Source: Clostridia bacterium
GTDB taxonomy: Bacteria; Bacillota; Clostridia; Christensenellales; Aristaeellaceae
Direction of reading: 5' to 3'
DNA: 36,343 nt
Assembly (NCBI GenBank): GCA_017522345.1
Contig: JAFWZN010000073.1
Location: 1-36,343 of the forward strand
Shown here: one piece after another, positions 24,414-33,562 of the stretch
Numbering within the stretch: position 1 is the first letter of the stretch
How the letters are laid out: each line of letters begins with the position of its first letter
The notes under the pieces: generated by a model
What the model was told of the DNA's origin: nothing
The model's input: only the letters and a program-made list of their open reading frames with translations
Database searches by the model: none
Translations under genes and position numbers: made by a program

Positions 24414-25154
24414 ATGAAAGCATTGCTTGCCAGCGCCTTGGGCGGTTCCGTCCGGGCAGACGGTGTTCGATATCCCGACGTGCTGATTCGGGAAAACGGA
24501 TTGCTTGAAAACCTGAAGTCCATCTGGCCATATCATGCCAACGTGCTTTTTGTCTGTGCCGATCCGGGAGATCATGAAAGAAACGACGGCATTCTGAATT
24601 GCCTTAGCAAATCCTTTTCCATGAGCGCTCTGACAGTATCCGGCATCTCCATGTGCGACGGAAGAAACCCGGAAGCGATTGAGCGTTTGGATACAATAGA
24701 CGTCCTCATTCTGATCGGCGGGCATGTGCCCACACAGAATCGATTTTTCAAAGAAATTCGTCTCAGACAGCGGCTTTCAAGCTACAAGGGCGTCGTCATT
24801 GCATGGAGCGCAGGCGCAATGAATTGTGCGGATATTGTCTATGCCGCGCCGGAAGAGGAAGGCGAGGCCATCGACCCCGCATACGAAAAATGGATTCCAG
24901 GTCTGGGCATCACAAAAGTGAACATTTTTCCGCATTTTCAGAGCCTTCAAGGCGTTTATCTGGACGACTTGCGCATCATAGAAGACATCGCCTTTGAGGA
25001 CAGCCGCCATCACGAAATCATCGCTCTGAGCGATGGAAGCTATATTACAATCGACAATGAAACGACCACGCTGTACGGCGAAGCATACCGGATTAATAAC
25101 GGCGCTATTGAGCAAATCTGCAAAAACGGAGAATCCGTCGTGCTGAAATCATAA
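24414..25154 (+). CDS. peptidase family S51 (dipeptidase E-like)
   Basis: This 246-residue protein has the class I glutamine-amidotransferase-like fold of S51 peptidases. The nucleophile elbow is VVIAWSAGAMN (Ser 132), preceded by the strand VLILIGGHVPTQN and followed by GLGITKVNIFPHF, where the His of the active site should lie. E. coli PepE cuts Asp-X dipeptides, and cyanophycinase is another member. The PHF motif and length match the family. GGAGA precedes the ATG. A DUF2087 gene follows ten bases after the stop and is probably co-transcribed. Specificity for Asp cannot be confirmed from sequence. Confidence 0.85.
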   Translation: MKALLASALGGSVRADGVRYPDVLIRENGLLENLKSIWPYHANVLFVCADPGDHERNDGILNCLSKSFSMSALTVSGISMCDGRNPEAIERLDTIDVLILIGGHVPTQNRFFKEIRLRQRLSSYKGVVIAWSAGAMNCADIVYAAPEEEGEAIDPAYEKWIPGLGITKVNIFPHFQSLQGVYLDDLRIIEDIAFEDSRHHEIIALSDGSYITIDNETTTLYGEAYRINNGAIEQICKNGESVVLKS

Positions 25155-25164
25155 GGAGAAGCAT

Positions 25165-25470
25165 ATGAACCTTACCCTGATCCTTAAAAACTTTCTGGAT
25201 GAAGATCTGCGCTTAAAGGCGTTTCCCGCAAGGCGCAAGATGAAAATCTATGCGCTTTTGTATCTGGTTCAGAAATTTGAGCCAGACAGGGAATACTCCG
25301 AAAAGGAAGTCAACATGCTTTTAAATGACTGGCACACGTTTTCAGACCCCGCGACCCTTCGGCGCGAGATGTATGATTATGGATTTTTAGACCGTTCGCG
25401 CGACGGGCGGGTGTATGCGATGTGTCAAAATCAGCCGACATTTTCAGAACTTGGGCTTACGGAAGACTGA
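25165..25470 (+). CDS. DUF2087 domain protein
   Basis: The 101-residue protein fits DUF2087: an N-terminal LKNFLDEDLRLKAFPARRKMK, then the helical YALLYLVQKFEPDREYSEKEVNMLLNDW and a C-terminal DPATLRREMYDYGFLDRSRDGRVY. The second half looks like a winged-helix DNA-binding unit (RREM.DYGFLDR), and members often appear alone or after ArsR-like domains. Its function is unproven. AAGGAG precedes the ATG, and it is the second gene after the peptidase E-like gene. It could be a regulator or a small adaptor. I am confident of the domain but not of a role. Confidence 0.85.
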   Translation: MNLTLILKNFLDEDLRLKAFPARRKMKIYALLYLVQKFEPDREYSEKEVNMLLNDWHTFSDPATLRREMYDYGFLDRSRDGRVYAMCQNQPTFSELGLTED

Positions 25471-25478
25471 ATATTTCC

Positions 25479-25507
25479 TTGCCATAACCGTAATTTGGTA
25501 GTATAAT
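25479..25507 (+). promoter_or_regulatory. pgi promoter
   Basis: A -35 box TTGCCA (25479-25484) and a -10 box TATAAT (25502-25507) are spaced by 17 bases. It starts just after the DUF2087 stop codon. Confidence 0.82.
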
Positions 25508-25558
25508 TATTTTGTGATATAAGGCGTGTTTTGCGCCGAGCGAGGAGGAAAATATCTC

Positions 25559-27139
25559 ATGATCAACTGGAATAATCTGGATACGCTTGCGTCTTTTGAA
25601 AAGCTCGCTTCTTTGGAGAAGGTAAACCTTGTTTCCGCTATGAGCGGCGAAGAGGGCGCCCAGCGCGTGAAGAAATATACTGCGCCGATGGGTGCGGAGA
25701 TGGATTTCAACTACGGCGCTCGCGCGGTCAACGATGAGATTCTTTCCGCCCTCAAGGATTTCGCCGAGGAAGCGCAGCTTGCCGAAAAGTTTGAAGCGCT
25801 TTATAACGGCGAAGTCATCAACACCGGCGAAAAGCGCCTCGTTATGCACCACATGACCCGCGGTCAGCTGGGCGAGGACGTTGTGGTTGACGGCGTAAAC
25901 AAGAGGGAATTCTATCTTGAACAGCAGAAGAAATATACGGAGCTTGCAAATAAGATTCATTCCGGCGAAATCACGAACGCCGCAGGTGAAAAATTCACCA
26001 CCGTCGTTCAGATCGGCATTGGCGGAAGCGACTTGGGCCCCAGAGCCATGTATCTCGCCCTTGAAAACTGGGCGAAGGTAAACGGCTATTTTAAAATGAA
26101 AGCCGAATTCATTTCCAATGTAGACCCGGACGACGCAGCGGCTGTTTTAAGCAACATCGACGTCGCCCACTCGATCTTCGTGCTCGTATCGAAATCCGGA
26201 ACCACCCTTGAGACGCTCACCAACGAGTCCTTCGTGAAGGACGCGCTCAAAAACGCAGGCCTTGACGCCTCCAAGCACATGGTCGCCGTCACCAGCGAAA
26301 CCTCTCCCCTCGCCAAGAGCCCCGATTACTTGGCAGCGTTCTTCATGGACGACTATATCGGAGGCCGCTATTCCTCCACCTCCGCCGTCGGCGGCGTGGT
26401 TCTTTCCCTCGCCTTCGGCCCCAAGGTATTTGAGTGCTTCTTAGCCGGCGCGCACGAGGCCGACGAAATCGCCAAGGAAAAGGATCTCCTTAAAAACCCC
26501 GCCATGCTGGATGCAGTCATCGGCGTTTATGAAAGAAACGTGCTCGGCATGGGCACGACTGCCGTCCTTCCCTATTCTCAGGCGCTTTCCCGCTTCCCTG
26601 CGCACCTTCAGCAGTTGGATATGGAATCGAACGGCAAGAGCGTAAACCGCTTTGGCGAGCCCGTTGACTACTCCACCGGCCCCGTCATCTTCGGCGAGCC
26701 CGGCACTAACGGCCAGCATTCCTTCTATCAGCTTCTGCATCAGGGAACCGACATCATCCCGCTGCAGTTTGTGGGCTTTAAAAACAGCCAGATGGCGACC
26801 GACGTCGTTATTCAGAATTCCACCAGCCAGCAGAAGCTGTGCGCAAACGTCGCCGCGCAGATCGTGGCCTTCGCCTGCGGCAAGAAGGACGAAAACAAAA
26901 ACAAGGAATTCGCCGGCGGCCGTCCCTCCTCCATCATCATCGGAAACACCTTAAAGCCCAAGGCCCTCGGCGCGCTCCTTGCGCACTTTGAAAACAAGGT
27001 CATGTTCCAGGGCTTCTGCTGGAACGTAAACTCCTTCGATCAGGAAGGCGTTCAGCTGGGCAAGGTTCTTGCCAAAAAAGTGCTCGCTCACGAAACCGAC
27101 GGCGCGCTCAAGGTATACAGCGATCTTTTAAACATCTAA
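25559..27139 (+). CDS. pgi: glucose-6-phosphate isomerase
   Basis: The 526-residue enzyme interconverts glucose 6-phosphate and fructose 6-phosphate in the cytoplasm. PGI signatures are all present: VVQIGIGGSDLGPRAMYLAL, SKSGTTLETLTN (phosphate loop), DDYIGGRYSSTSAVGG, and GEPGTNGQHSFYQLLHQGTD with the catalytic Glu and His. The length is between the short archaeal/Bacillus forms and the 550-residue enterobacterial type. The start at 25559 is chosen because GAGGAGG lies eight or so bases upstream; the frame runs 33 bases further up over the ribosome site. It has its own promoter and a GC-rich stem downstream. It would receive hexose phosphate from sugar pathways such as the locus at the left. 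Confidence 0.97.
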   Translation: MINWNNLDTLASFEKLASLEKVNLVSAMSGEEGAQRVKKYTAPMGAEMDFNYGARAVNDEILSALKDFAEEAQLAEKFEALYNGEVINTGEKRLVMHHMTRGQLGEDVVVDGVNKREFYLEQQKKYTELANKIHSGEITNAAGEKFTTVVQIGIGGSDLGPRAMYLALENWAKVNGYFKMKAEFISNVDPDDAAAVLSNIDVAHSIFVLVSKSGTTLETLTNESFVKDALKNAGLDASKHMVAVTSETSPLAKSPDYLAAFFMDDYIGGRYSSTSAVGGVVLSLAFGPKVFECFLAGAHEADEIAKEKDLLKNPAMLDAVIGVYERNVLGMGTTAVLPYSQALSRFPAHLQQLDMESNGKSVNRFGEPVDYSTGPVIFGEPGTNGQHSFYQLLHQGTDIIPLQFVGFKNSQMATDVVIQNSTSQQKLCANVAAQIVAFACGKKDENKNKEFAGGRPSSIIIGNTLKPKALGALLAHFENKVMFQGFCWNVNSFDQEGVQLGKVLAKKVLAHETDGALKVYSDLLNI

Positions 27140-27149
27140 AATGTGAACA

Positions 27150-27195
27150 AACTGCCGCGCAGAAGCCCGTATACCGGGACTTTCGCGCGGCAGTT
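27150..27195 (+). terminator. hairpin after pgi
   Basis: AACTGCCGCGC (27150-27160) and GCGCGGCAGTT (27185-27195) make an 11-pair stem, with a smaller CCCG/CGGG stem inside. There is no clear T-run after it (TCTCTATC), so it may be an RNA end or stability element instead. Confidence 0.6.
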
Positions 27196-27208
27196 CTCTA
27201 TCATGATA

Positions 27209-27237
27209 TTGCATGGCGTTCATATAAATGGTATAAT
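27209..27237 (+). promoter_or_regulatory. flotillin gene promoter
   Basis: A -35 box TTGCAT (27209-27214) and a -10 box TATAAT (27232-27237) are spaced by 17 bases. Confidence 0.78.
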
Positions 27238-27316
27238 AAAACAGGATTTATGCGCAGGCGTATTTTGCGCGGCGCTTAAATAAACTTGAAACACAAAAGA
27301 AAAAGGGGGTTGCCAA

Positions 27317-28753
27317 ATGGAGATTTTGATTATCGTGGGCGTATTTATCCTTTTACTGCTTCTGATTGCCGTAGCGGGCTATGTGAAAGCGCCGCCGGAC
27401 ACGGCCTATCTCATTTCCGGCTTCAGAAAGCCGCGCATTTTGATCGGAAAAGCGGGCATCCGCATTCCGTTCCTCGAGAGAATGGATAAATTGTCTCTTA
27501 AAATGTTCTCCGTAGACGTAAAAACCACCGACTACGTGCCCAACGCCGAATACATCAATGTGAAGGTCGATGCGACCGTCAAAATCCGGATCGGCCAAAG
27601 CGAAAACATGATGACGCTCGCCTCGAAGTTCTTCTTAAACGAAGGCGAAAGCATGATCATCAGCCGCGTTCAGGATACCCTTGAAGGCAATATGCGTGAA
27701 ATCGTAGGGCAGATGAGACTTGAAGAAATGGTCACCGACCGCAAAGCCTTCGGCGAGCGCGTGCAGGAAAACGCCATCCCCGACCTTGAAAAGATGGGTC
27801 TTGAGATGATTTCCTTCAACGTTCAGTCCTTCTCCGACCAGAACAATGTGATCGAAGACCTCGGTATCGACAACATCTCCCAGATCAAAAAGGGTGCGGC
27901 GGTCGCCAAGGCGCAGGCCGACCGAGACATCGCCATCGCGCAGGCGCAGGCCGCCAAGGAAGCCAACGACGCAAAGGTGCAAAGCGAGATGGAGATTGCC
28001 GAGAAGCAGAACGCGCTCGCCATCCGTCAGGCCGAGCTCAAGCAGGTCAGCGACGTAAAGAAAGCCGAAGCCGACGCGGCTTATTCCATCCAGCAGCACG
28101 AGCAGCGAAAGACCATCGAAATCACCTCCGCCAACGCGGACATCGCAAGAGCCGAGCGCCATGCAGAGCTGAAAGCCCGCGAAGTTCAGGTCGCCAAGCA
28201 GACCTTGGACGCTGAAATCCGTGCCAAGGCCGACGCGGAGCGTTACCGTCAGGAGCAGGTTGCGCAGGCAGAGCTGTTTAAGCGTCAGAAGGAAGCGGAA
28301 GCAAAGCGCTACGAGCAGGAGCAGGAAGCCTTCGCCGCCATGAAGATTGCGGAAGCGCAGAAATTTGCCAGAGAGCAGGAGGCCGAAGGTATTCAGGCCG
28401 TAGGACAGGCGGAAGCCGAAGCCATCCGCGCCAAGGCCCTCGCCGAAGCCGCCGGTATCGACAAAAAGGCCGAGGCTATGAGAAAATACGGCGAAGCCGC
28501 CGTCGTCGAAATGGTCATGGCCGCCCTTCCCGAAATCGCAAAGAACGTCGCCGAACCCTTAGGCAAGGTTGACAAGATCACCATGTACGGCGAAGGCAAC
28601 AGCGCAAAGCTCATTCAGGACATCATCAACGGCACCACCCAAGTCACCGAAGGCATCACCGCCGGCATGGGTATTGACTTAAAGAGTCTGTTAATGGGCG
28701 CGCTCGGCGGGAAGATCGCCGCAAACGCCGCAGTGAACAACGAAGAAAAATAA
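27317..28753 (+). CDS. flotillin-like SPFH domain membrane protein
   Basis: The 478-residue protein has an N-terminal membrane segment (residues 2-21, LIIVGVFILLLLLIAVAGYV). The SPFH/PHB domain follows (about 25-200: PDTAYLISGFRKPRILIGKAG). Next is a long Ala/Glu/Gln-rich coiled coil (210-390, many AEAxA repeats), and a C-terminal hydrophobic Gly/Ala tail ends the chain. This order matches bacterial flotillins (YuaG/FloT), which scaffold membrane microdomains. The usual NfeD-like partner YuaF is not next to it. The AAGGGGG ribosome site lies close to the ATG. It appears to be a single-gene unit, with promoter and terminator on either side. Confidence 0.93.
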   Translation: MEILIIVGVFILLLLLIAVAGYVKAPPDTAYLISGFRKPRILIGKAGIRIPFLERMDKLSLKMFSVDVKTTDYVPNAEYINVKVDATVKIRIGQSENMMTLASKFFLNEGESMIISRVQDTLEGNMREIVGQMRLEEMVTDRKAFGERVQENAIPDLEKMGLEMISFNVQSFSDQNNVIEDLGIDNISQIKKGAAVAKAQADRDIAIAQAQAAKEANDAKVQSEMEIAEKQNALAIRQAELKQVSDVKKAEADAAYSIQQHEQRKTIEITSANADIARAERHAELKAREVQVAKQTLDAEIRAKADAERYRQEQVAQAELFKRQKEAEAKRYEQEQEAFAAMKIAEAQKFAREQEAEGIQAVGQAEAEAIRAKALAEAAGIDKKAEAMRKYGEAAVVEMVMAALPEIAKNVAEPLGKVDKITMYGEGNSAKLIQDIINGTTQVTEGITAGMGIDLKSLLMGALGGKIAANAAVNNEEK

Positions 28754-28768
28754 ACAGCATCACAGATA

Positions 28769-28798
28769 AAAAGCCGAGGCAGTTTGGTCTCGGCTTTT
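28769..28798 (+). terminator. flotillin gene terminator
   Basis: AAAAGCCGAG (28769-28778) and CTCGGCTTTT (28789-28798) form a ten-pair stem ending in Ts, 15 bases after the stop codon. Confidence 0.88.
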
Positions 28799-28828
28799 GT
28801 CTGCCTGAACAGCATTTCATACTCACAC

Positions 28829-28863
28829 AAAAGGGATTGCCGCATTTTGCAGCAATCCCTTTT
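28829..28863 (-). terminator. terminator of the oligopeptide ABC operon
   Basis: AAAAGGGATTGC (28829-28840) and GCAATCCCTTTT (28852-28863) form a perfect 12-pair stem ending in Ts on both strands. It lies just beyond the stop of the leftward ATPase gene. Confidence 0.85.
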
Positions 28864-28866
28864 ACA

Positions 28867-30945
28867 TCAATTAAGCTCTTTTCTGTATTCATCCAGTTCG
28901 AGCTCGTTGCCGTACACGAAGTGGTCGGGCAGGATTTCGCACCAGATGGGTTTGTCCACGGAATAATCGTGGCACGAAGGATCGTAAACCATAAGCTTCT
29001 TTTCGCGCTCCAGATAGGGGTTGGGGTTGGGAACGGCGGAGAGCAGCGCCTTGGTGTAGGGATGCAGCGGATGGCGGAAGAGCTCCTCGGCCTCTGCCAA
29101 TTCGACGATGCGGCCCTTATGGATAACGGCGATGCGGTCGGAAATGAAGCGAACGACGGACAGGTCGTGAGCAATGAAGAGATAGGTAAGTCCCCTGTTC
29201 TTCTTAAGGTCGTTAAGAAGGTTCAGAACCTGCGCACGGATGGAAACGTCCAGCGCGGAAATGGGCTCGTCGGCAACGATGAATTCCGGCTCCATGATAA
29301 GGGAGCGGGCAATGCCGATTCTCTGGCGCTGGCCGCCGGAGAATTCGTGCGGGAAGCGGCTGGAGAATTCGGGCAGAAGGCCGACCTCCTCAAGCGCTTT
29401 TTTGACCTTATCCTGACGGTCGTGCTCGTTTTTATAGAGCTTGTGGTTGTAAAGACCCTCAGAGACGATGTAGTCAACCTTGGCTCGCTCGTTAAGGCTG
29501 GCCATGGGATCCTGGAAGATCATCTGGCACTTGCGGATAACGTTTACGTCCTGCTCCTTGGAGATCTTGCCGGAAATGCGCTCGCCGCGATAGAGAACTT
29601 CGCCGTTAGTGATGGGGTTGATGCGGACAATGGCGCGACCGATGGTGGTTTTGCCGGAGCCGGATTCGCCAACCAGAGAGAAGGTTTCTCCCTTATAGAT
29701 GGTGAAGTTTACATCGTCAACGGCGACAAATTTCTTTCTTCCGCTGCCGAAGGTGACCTGCAGATTTTTAACTTCAACCAGCGCTTCACGATCAGGCGAC
29801 ATATGCGGATGCTCGATATCGCCGGAAGTGGGCTGAGGCTCATTCATCTTTCTGGACAGCTTTTCAACATCGATGGGCTGCTTGAGTTCGGGCGCGCGCT
29901 TATCCAGCATCCAAGTTTTCGCCTGATGGGTCGGCGTTACGTCGAACATCGGCGGCTCTTCGAGGAAATCGATGTTCAAAGCCTTCTTATTGCGCGGGGC
30001 GAAGGAATCGCCGGTAACCTTGTTGAAGAGGTTGGGGGGCGTTCCGTCGATGGCGGGCAGCTTTTCGCCCTTTACGCCTAACTGGGGCATGGCGGACAGA
30101 AGCGCCCAAGTGTAGGGATGGCGGGGATTGAAGAAGATTTCATTCGCCATACCGATTTCAATAATCTGGCCGGCGTACATGACCGCTACTCGATCCGCAA
30201 CATTGGCGACAACGCCAAGGTCGTGGGTGATGTAGATGATGGTCATGTGCTTTTCTTTCTGAAGCTTTCTGATCAGCTCCAGAATCTGCGCCTGAATGGT
30301 AACGTCAAGGGCGGTGGTCGGCTCGTCGCAGATCAGAATCTGGGGATTACAGGCAACCGCGATGGCGATAACAACTCTCTGGCGCATACCGCCGGAGAAC
30401 TCGTGCGGATACTGGCTGTAACGGCGGGCAGCGTCGGGAATGCCGACAAGCTCAAGAAGTTCAATGGCCTTGGCCTTGGCGGCTGCGCCGTGAACGTTCT
30501 GATTGAGCTCGATGGCTTCCTTGATCTGAATGCCGATCTTCTTTAAGGGGTTCAGACTCGTCATGGGATCCTGCGTAACCATGGCGATCTTCTTGCCGCG
30601 GATTTTGCGCCACTGGGATTCGGTCTTGAATTTGGCCAGATCCATGCCGTCATACATGATGCTTCCGCCGGTGATCGAGCCGTTCTTGTCCAGCATGCCG
30701 ACGAAGGTCTTGGTGAAAACAGACTTACCGGAGCCGGATTCGCCTACGATGGCGAGGGTTTCGCCGTCGTAAAGGTCGAGAGAGCAGCGGCGGATGGCGT
30801 TCAGGCGCTGACCGCGCAGGGTAAATTCAACCTCTACATCCCTTGCAGAAAGGATGGGCTCGGTGGAAAGAACCTGCTTTGCGCGATTGGCAAATTCCAT
30901 CTCAAGCGAGGCGGAACGCGTATTGATTTTCATGTTCTCAGACAT
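28867..30945 (-). CDS. fused OppD-OppF oligopeptide ABC transporter ATPase
   Basis: Two complete ABC ATPase units lie in one 692-residue chain. The first has Walker A GESGSGKS (68-75), signature FSGGMRQR (183-190) and Walker B ILICDEPT. The second has Walker [10 protein letters not shown] (426-434), signature FSGGQRQR (535-542) and Walker B FIVADEP. Each is followed by the Opp-type HPYT motif. In most Opp/Dpp systems these are two proteins, OppD and OppF. Residues about 300-385 form the linker, where the OppD-type tail keeps FAPR but has lost the Cys that binds iron-sulphur in some DppD. The start at 30945 follows GAGGTGG; the frame extends into the preceding permease stop. It powers the permeases encoded immediately upstream. 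Confidence 0.93.
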   Translation of the reverse strand: MSENMKINTRSASLEMEFANRAKQVLSTEPILSARDVEVEFTLRGQRLNAIRRCSLDLYDGETLAIVGESGSGKSVFTKTFVGMLDKNGSITGGSIMYDGMDLAKFKTESQWRKIRGKKIAMVTQDPMTSLNPLKKIGIQIKEAIELNQNVHGAAAKAKAIELLELVGIPDAARRYSQYPHEFSGGMRQRVVIAIAVACNPQILICDEPTTALDVTIQAQILELIRKLQKEKHMTIIYITHDLGVVANVADRVAVMYAGQIIEIGMANEIFFNPRHPYTWALLSAMPQLGVKGEKLPAIDGTPPNLFNKVTGDSFAPRNKKALNIDFLEEPPMFDVTPTHQAKTWMLDKRAPELKQPIDVEKLSRKMNEPQPTSGDIEHPHMSPDREALVEVKNLQVTFGSGRKKFVAVDDVNFTIYKGETFSLVGESGSGKTTIGRAIVRINPITNGEVLYRGERISGKISKEQDVNVIRKCQMIFQDPMASLNERAKVDYIVSEGLYNHKLYKNEHDRQDKVKKALEEVGLLPEFSSRFPHEFSGGQRQRIGIARSLIMEPEFIVADEPISALDVSIRAQVLNLLNDLKKNRGLTYLFIAHDLSVVRFISDRIAVIHKGRIVELAEAEELFRHPLHPYTKALLSAVPNPNPYLEREKKLMVYDPSCHDYSVDKPIWCEILPDHFVYGNELELDEYRKELN

Positions 30946-30955
30946 TTTATCCACC

Positions 30956-32095
30956 TCACACATGATTGCGCGGGTCGCACGCATCGGAGAACGCGTTGCC
31001 CACGAGATAGAACGTGACCGTGATCAGAGATACGATCGCCGCAGGGAAAACGAGCAGATAGGGATACTCGAGGAAGTTCGAACGCGCGTCTCTTAAGAGA
31101 ATGCCCAGAGACGGCGTGGAGATGTCCAGAAGGCCCAGATAGGAAAGCGTGGTTTCGTAGGCAATGATGCCCGGAATGGACAGCGCCAGACGAAGCACGA
31201 TAACGCTGATCAGGTAGGGGAAGATGTTCTTGGTGAGAATGCGCCAAAGGCCGGTGCCCAGACATCTGGAAGCCAGGTTGTACTCGCGGTCGCGGTACAT
31301 GAAAACGAGGTTTCGGATGTTTCTGGCGGTTCCCAGCCAATAGAACGCGATCATGGCAATCGCCATAATGAGGGTGGACTTACCGATCATGAGCGCGATT
31401 AAGGTCATGTAGATAATGGTCGGGATGTTGTCAATAAAGTTGTAAAGCTCAGTAAAGAAGCGATCCAGCTTTCTGACATAGCCCCACAACAGACCAATGA
31501 TTACGCCGACAAAAATCTGACCGACGGAAACGCTGACCGACAGGATGATGGAGGTGCGGGTTGCGCTCCATACCTGGCACCAATAGTCGCAGCCGATGGA
31601 GTCGGTTCCGAACCAGAAATGGCTGTTGGGCGATACGAAGCGGGTTTCGCGGTTCGGGAAATCGATGCGGACGGTTTTGGCGTCGTAGATCGAAATGGCG
31701 GGCGCGATAAACGTGAAGATGATCAGTGCGAAGAATATGCACGCCATGAACACGGCGACTTTTTTCTTGATGAAGTTCGCCCAAACGCTCTTCCAATAGG
31801 AATAGTTGGAATAACCGGTACGCTCTGCGTCCTGCGCGCGGTATTCCGCGAACTGGAACAGCTGCTTTTCGGGCATTTTGGAGCGGGTGGCGGTGTGAAC
31901 GCTGCCGGGGCCATACTCCTTGCCGGTATCGAGCTCGACAGCATCATAATTGGTTTCAAGATTGACAACCTTGCGGCTTTCGTCCGCGCCGATGGCGCTC
32001 ACGCGGTCGTCTTCCTTCACAGGAAGCTCGGTCTGCGCTTCAACGTTGCTGTTGGAATAGCGAACGTCCAGCTTGGCATCATTCTTCTTAGCCAT
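30956..32095 (-). CDS. oligopeptide ABC transporter permease, OppC type
   Basis: The 379-residue protein has an unusual hydrophilic N-terminal tail of about 100 residues (acidic, no repeats), then the OppC N-terminal domain ([23 protein letters not shown]) and about six spans. Family motifs follow: [17 protein letters not shown] near residue 160 and the coupling loop [20 protein letters not shown]. OppC proteins are usually near 300 residues, so the extra tail accounts for the difference. The start codon directly follows the stop codon of the OppB gene, with AAAGGAGG inside the OppB 3' end, so translation is coupled. The substrate is probably peptides, but nickel or other OppC substrates cannot be excluded. 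Confidence 0.92.
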   Translation of the reverse strand: MAKKNDAKLDVRYSNSNVEAQTELPVKEDDRVSAIGADESRKVVNLETNYDAVELDTGKEYGPGSVHTATRSKMPEKQLFQFAEYRAQDAERTGYSNYSYWKSVWANFIKKKVAVFMACIFFALIIFTFIAPAISIYDAKTVRIDFPNRETRFVSPNSHFWFGTDSIGCDYWCQVWSATRTSIILSVSVSVGQIFVGVIIGLLWGYVRKLDRFFTELYNFIDNIPTIIYMTLIALMIGKSTLIMAIAMIAFYWLGTARNIRNLVFMYRDREYNLASRCLGTGLWRILTKNIFPYLISVIVLRLALSIPGIIAYETTLSYLGLLDISTPSLGILLRDARSNFLEYPYLLVFPAAIVSLITVTFYLVGNAFSDACDPRNHV

Positions 32096-33412
32096 TTATC
32101 TCGTGCCTCCTTTCCCGGTAAGGCGAATGCGGGGATCGAGGATAATCATCAGTACGTCGCCCAGGAACAAACCGATGATGCCCAAAGAGGCATACAAGGA
32201 AACAATTGCCTGAACGAGGTTGGTGTCGTACTTCGCAATAGCGTCGGGCAGCAGGTTTCCAAGGCCGGGCACGCCGAACATCTTTTCAACCAAGATGGAG
32301 CCGCCGACGGTCAGAAGTACGGAATAGGGCAGATACTGCGCAAGGGGCAAAAACGCGTTTTTCATAACGTGCTTAAACATAACCTGCGTGGTGGACATGC
32401 CCTTGAGTTTTGCAAGGCGGATATAGTCCTTATTGAGCTCGTCAACCATGTATCTTCTCATCCACAGCATATAGCTGGCGATGGAGCCCATGGACAGGGA
32501 GACCATCGGAAGAATCGCGCTTTTCGGCTCCATAACCGAGAACTGAATCGGAAGCTTGAATACGCGATTGCCCACGATCATGACGAGGAAATAGGTAACC
32601 AGATGGGGAACAGCGTTGATAAAGATGGTGAAGCCCTGTCCCACCGCATCGAGAACGCCGTCTTTATAGCGAGCCTGCATGATACCCAGCGGCACGCCGA
32701 TCAAAAGCGCAATCGCCAATGCGGAAAGACCGATTTTCACGGAAATGGCCATCTTGGAAGATATAATCTCAACAACCGGAATACCCGTCTGCACGCGGTG
32801 GGAATCGCCAAAGTTGAGCCATACGCGCATATTGGTGAAATAGTCCCAATTGTCGGTTGTTTTCTCATCCTGAACCGCTACCTCTTTGCCCTCTTTGCGC
32901 ACGGTAAAATTGCCCGTGTGAGAGCCGGAGATAAGGGTGTATTTGACCTTTTTCTGAACCTCATTGTCCGTTTTCAGAATTACGGTGTTGGGTTTTTCGG
33001 GGTCGGCAGAGACTGTGGCCTCGATGACTTGAACCACAGGGTATTCTTCCGTTACGCCTTCAAGGCGCTCAAGACGAATTTCTTCTGGCTTGATATTGTC
33101 CGCTTCTGCTTTTTCAAGATAGCGGATCTCAAAAGTATTGGCGTCAACCAGGTTGACACGGTCAAAATAGTGTTTATTGTGCTCGGTTTTGATCAATTCT
33201 TTATAGAAACGTCCGAGCTGTACAAACGGATGGTCAAGATAACCGCTTGCTCTCAGCAAATCTTCCTGCTGCTCTTCAGTCAGCTTGATGAGCTGCTCCT
33301 CCGTAAAGAAATAATCCGTGGGCAGAAGTCTCAGAAGTAAGAATACTACCGAAACAACCAAAAGCACGGTTATAAGCGACTGAAATAAGCGCTTGATCGT
33401 GTACTTTAACAT
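32096..33412 (-). CDS. oligopeptide ABC transporter permease, OppB type, with large insertion
   Basis: The 438-residue protein has a first span at residues 8-30 and five more after 220. It carries the OppB motifs YMLWMRRYMVDELNKDYIRLAKLKGMS (coupling loop) and KMFGVPGLGNLLPDAI. Between QLGRFYKELI (near 70) and YFTNMRVWLNFGDS (near 195) it carries about 110 extra residues that are polar, Glu/Lys-rich and probably beta-structured, placed outside the membrane. Normal OppB proteins are 300-340 residues with only a short loop here. It is the first membrane gene after the binding protein, about 150 bases downstream of it. No clear ribosome site beyond a GGGGAT-like stretch was seen. Confidence 0.9.
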   Translation of the reverse strand: MLKYTIKRLFQSLITVLLVVSVVFLLLRLLPTDYFFTEEQLIKLTEEQQEDLLRASGYLDHPFVQLGRFYKELIKTEHNKHYFDRVNLVDANTFEIRYLEKAEADNIKPEEIRLERLEGVTEEYPVVQVIEATVSADPEKPNTVILKTDNEVQKKVKYTLISGSHTGNFTVRKEGKEVAVQDEKTTDNWDYFTNMRVWLNFGDSHRVQTGIPVVEIISSKMAISVKIGLSALAIALLIGVPLGIMQARYKDGVLDAVGQGFTIFINAVPHLVTYFLVMIVGNRVFKLPIQFSVMEPKSAILPMVSLSMGSIASYMLWMRRYMVDELNKDYIRLAKLKGMSTTQVMFKHVMKNAFLPLAQYLPYSVLLTVGGSILVEKMFGVPGLGNLLPDAIAKYDTNLVQAIVSLYASLGIIGLFLGDVLMIILDPRIRLTGKGGTR

Positions 33413-33450
33413 CCGGTCATCCCCTCTTAGCTGTTTAATGAATCAATAAG

Positions 33451-33533
33451 GCCGTTTCGCCCATTGATCATGAAACGGCTCATATACTGTGAATATGGGA
33501 AGGGGCGGCCTTCCATGGCAGAAGGCCGTCCCC
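33451..33533 (-). other. two hairpins between the binding-protein and permease genes
   Basis: GCCGTTTC/GAAACGGC (33451-33458 / 33472-33479) and GGGGCGGCCTTC/GAAGGCCGTCCCC (33502-33513 / 33521-33533, one bulge) lie in the 150-base gap between the binding-protein stop and the OppB start. Hairpins at this place often protect the binding-protein RNA or cause partial termination, so that the binding protein is made in excess. There is no long T-run. Confidence 0.6.
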
Positions 33534-33562
33534 AACCTTAAAGGTTTTAAATATCCGATTGA

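Noticed and set aside
28837..30081. A 414-codon plus-strand frame opposite the fused ATPase
   Set aside because: The minus strand has complete Walker and signature motifs twice. The plus-strand frame begins within the operon terminator and has no family pattern.
31619..33340. A 573-codon plus-strand frame opposite the OppB/OppC genes
   Set aside because: It spans the junction of two well-supported permease genes and encodes a His/Arg/Asp-rich chain without hydrophobic or domain pattern.
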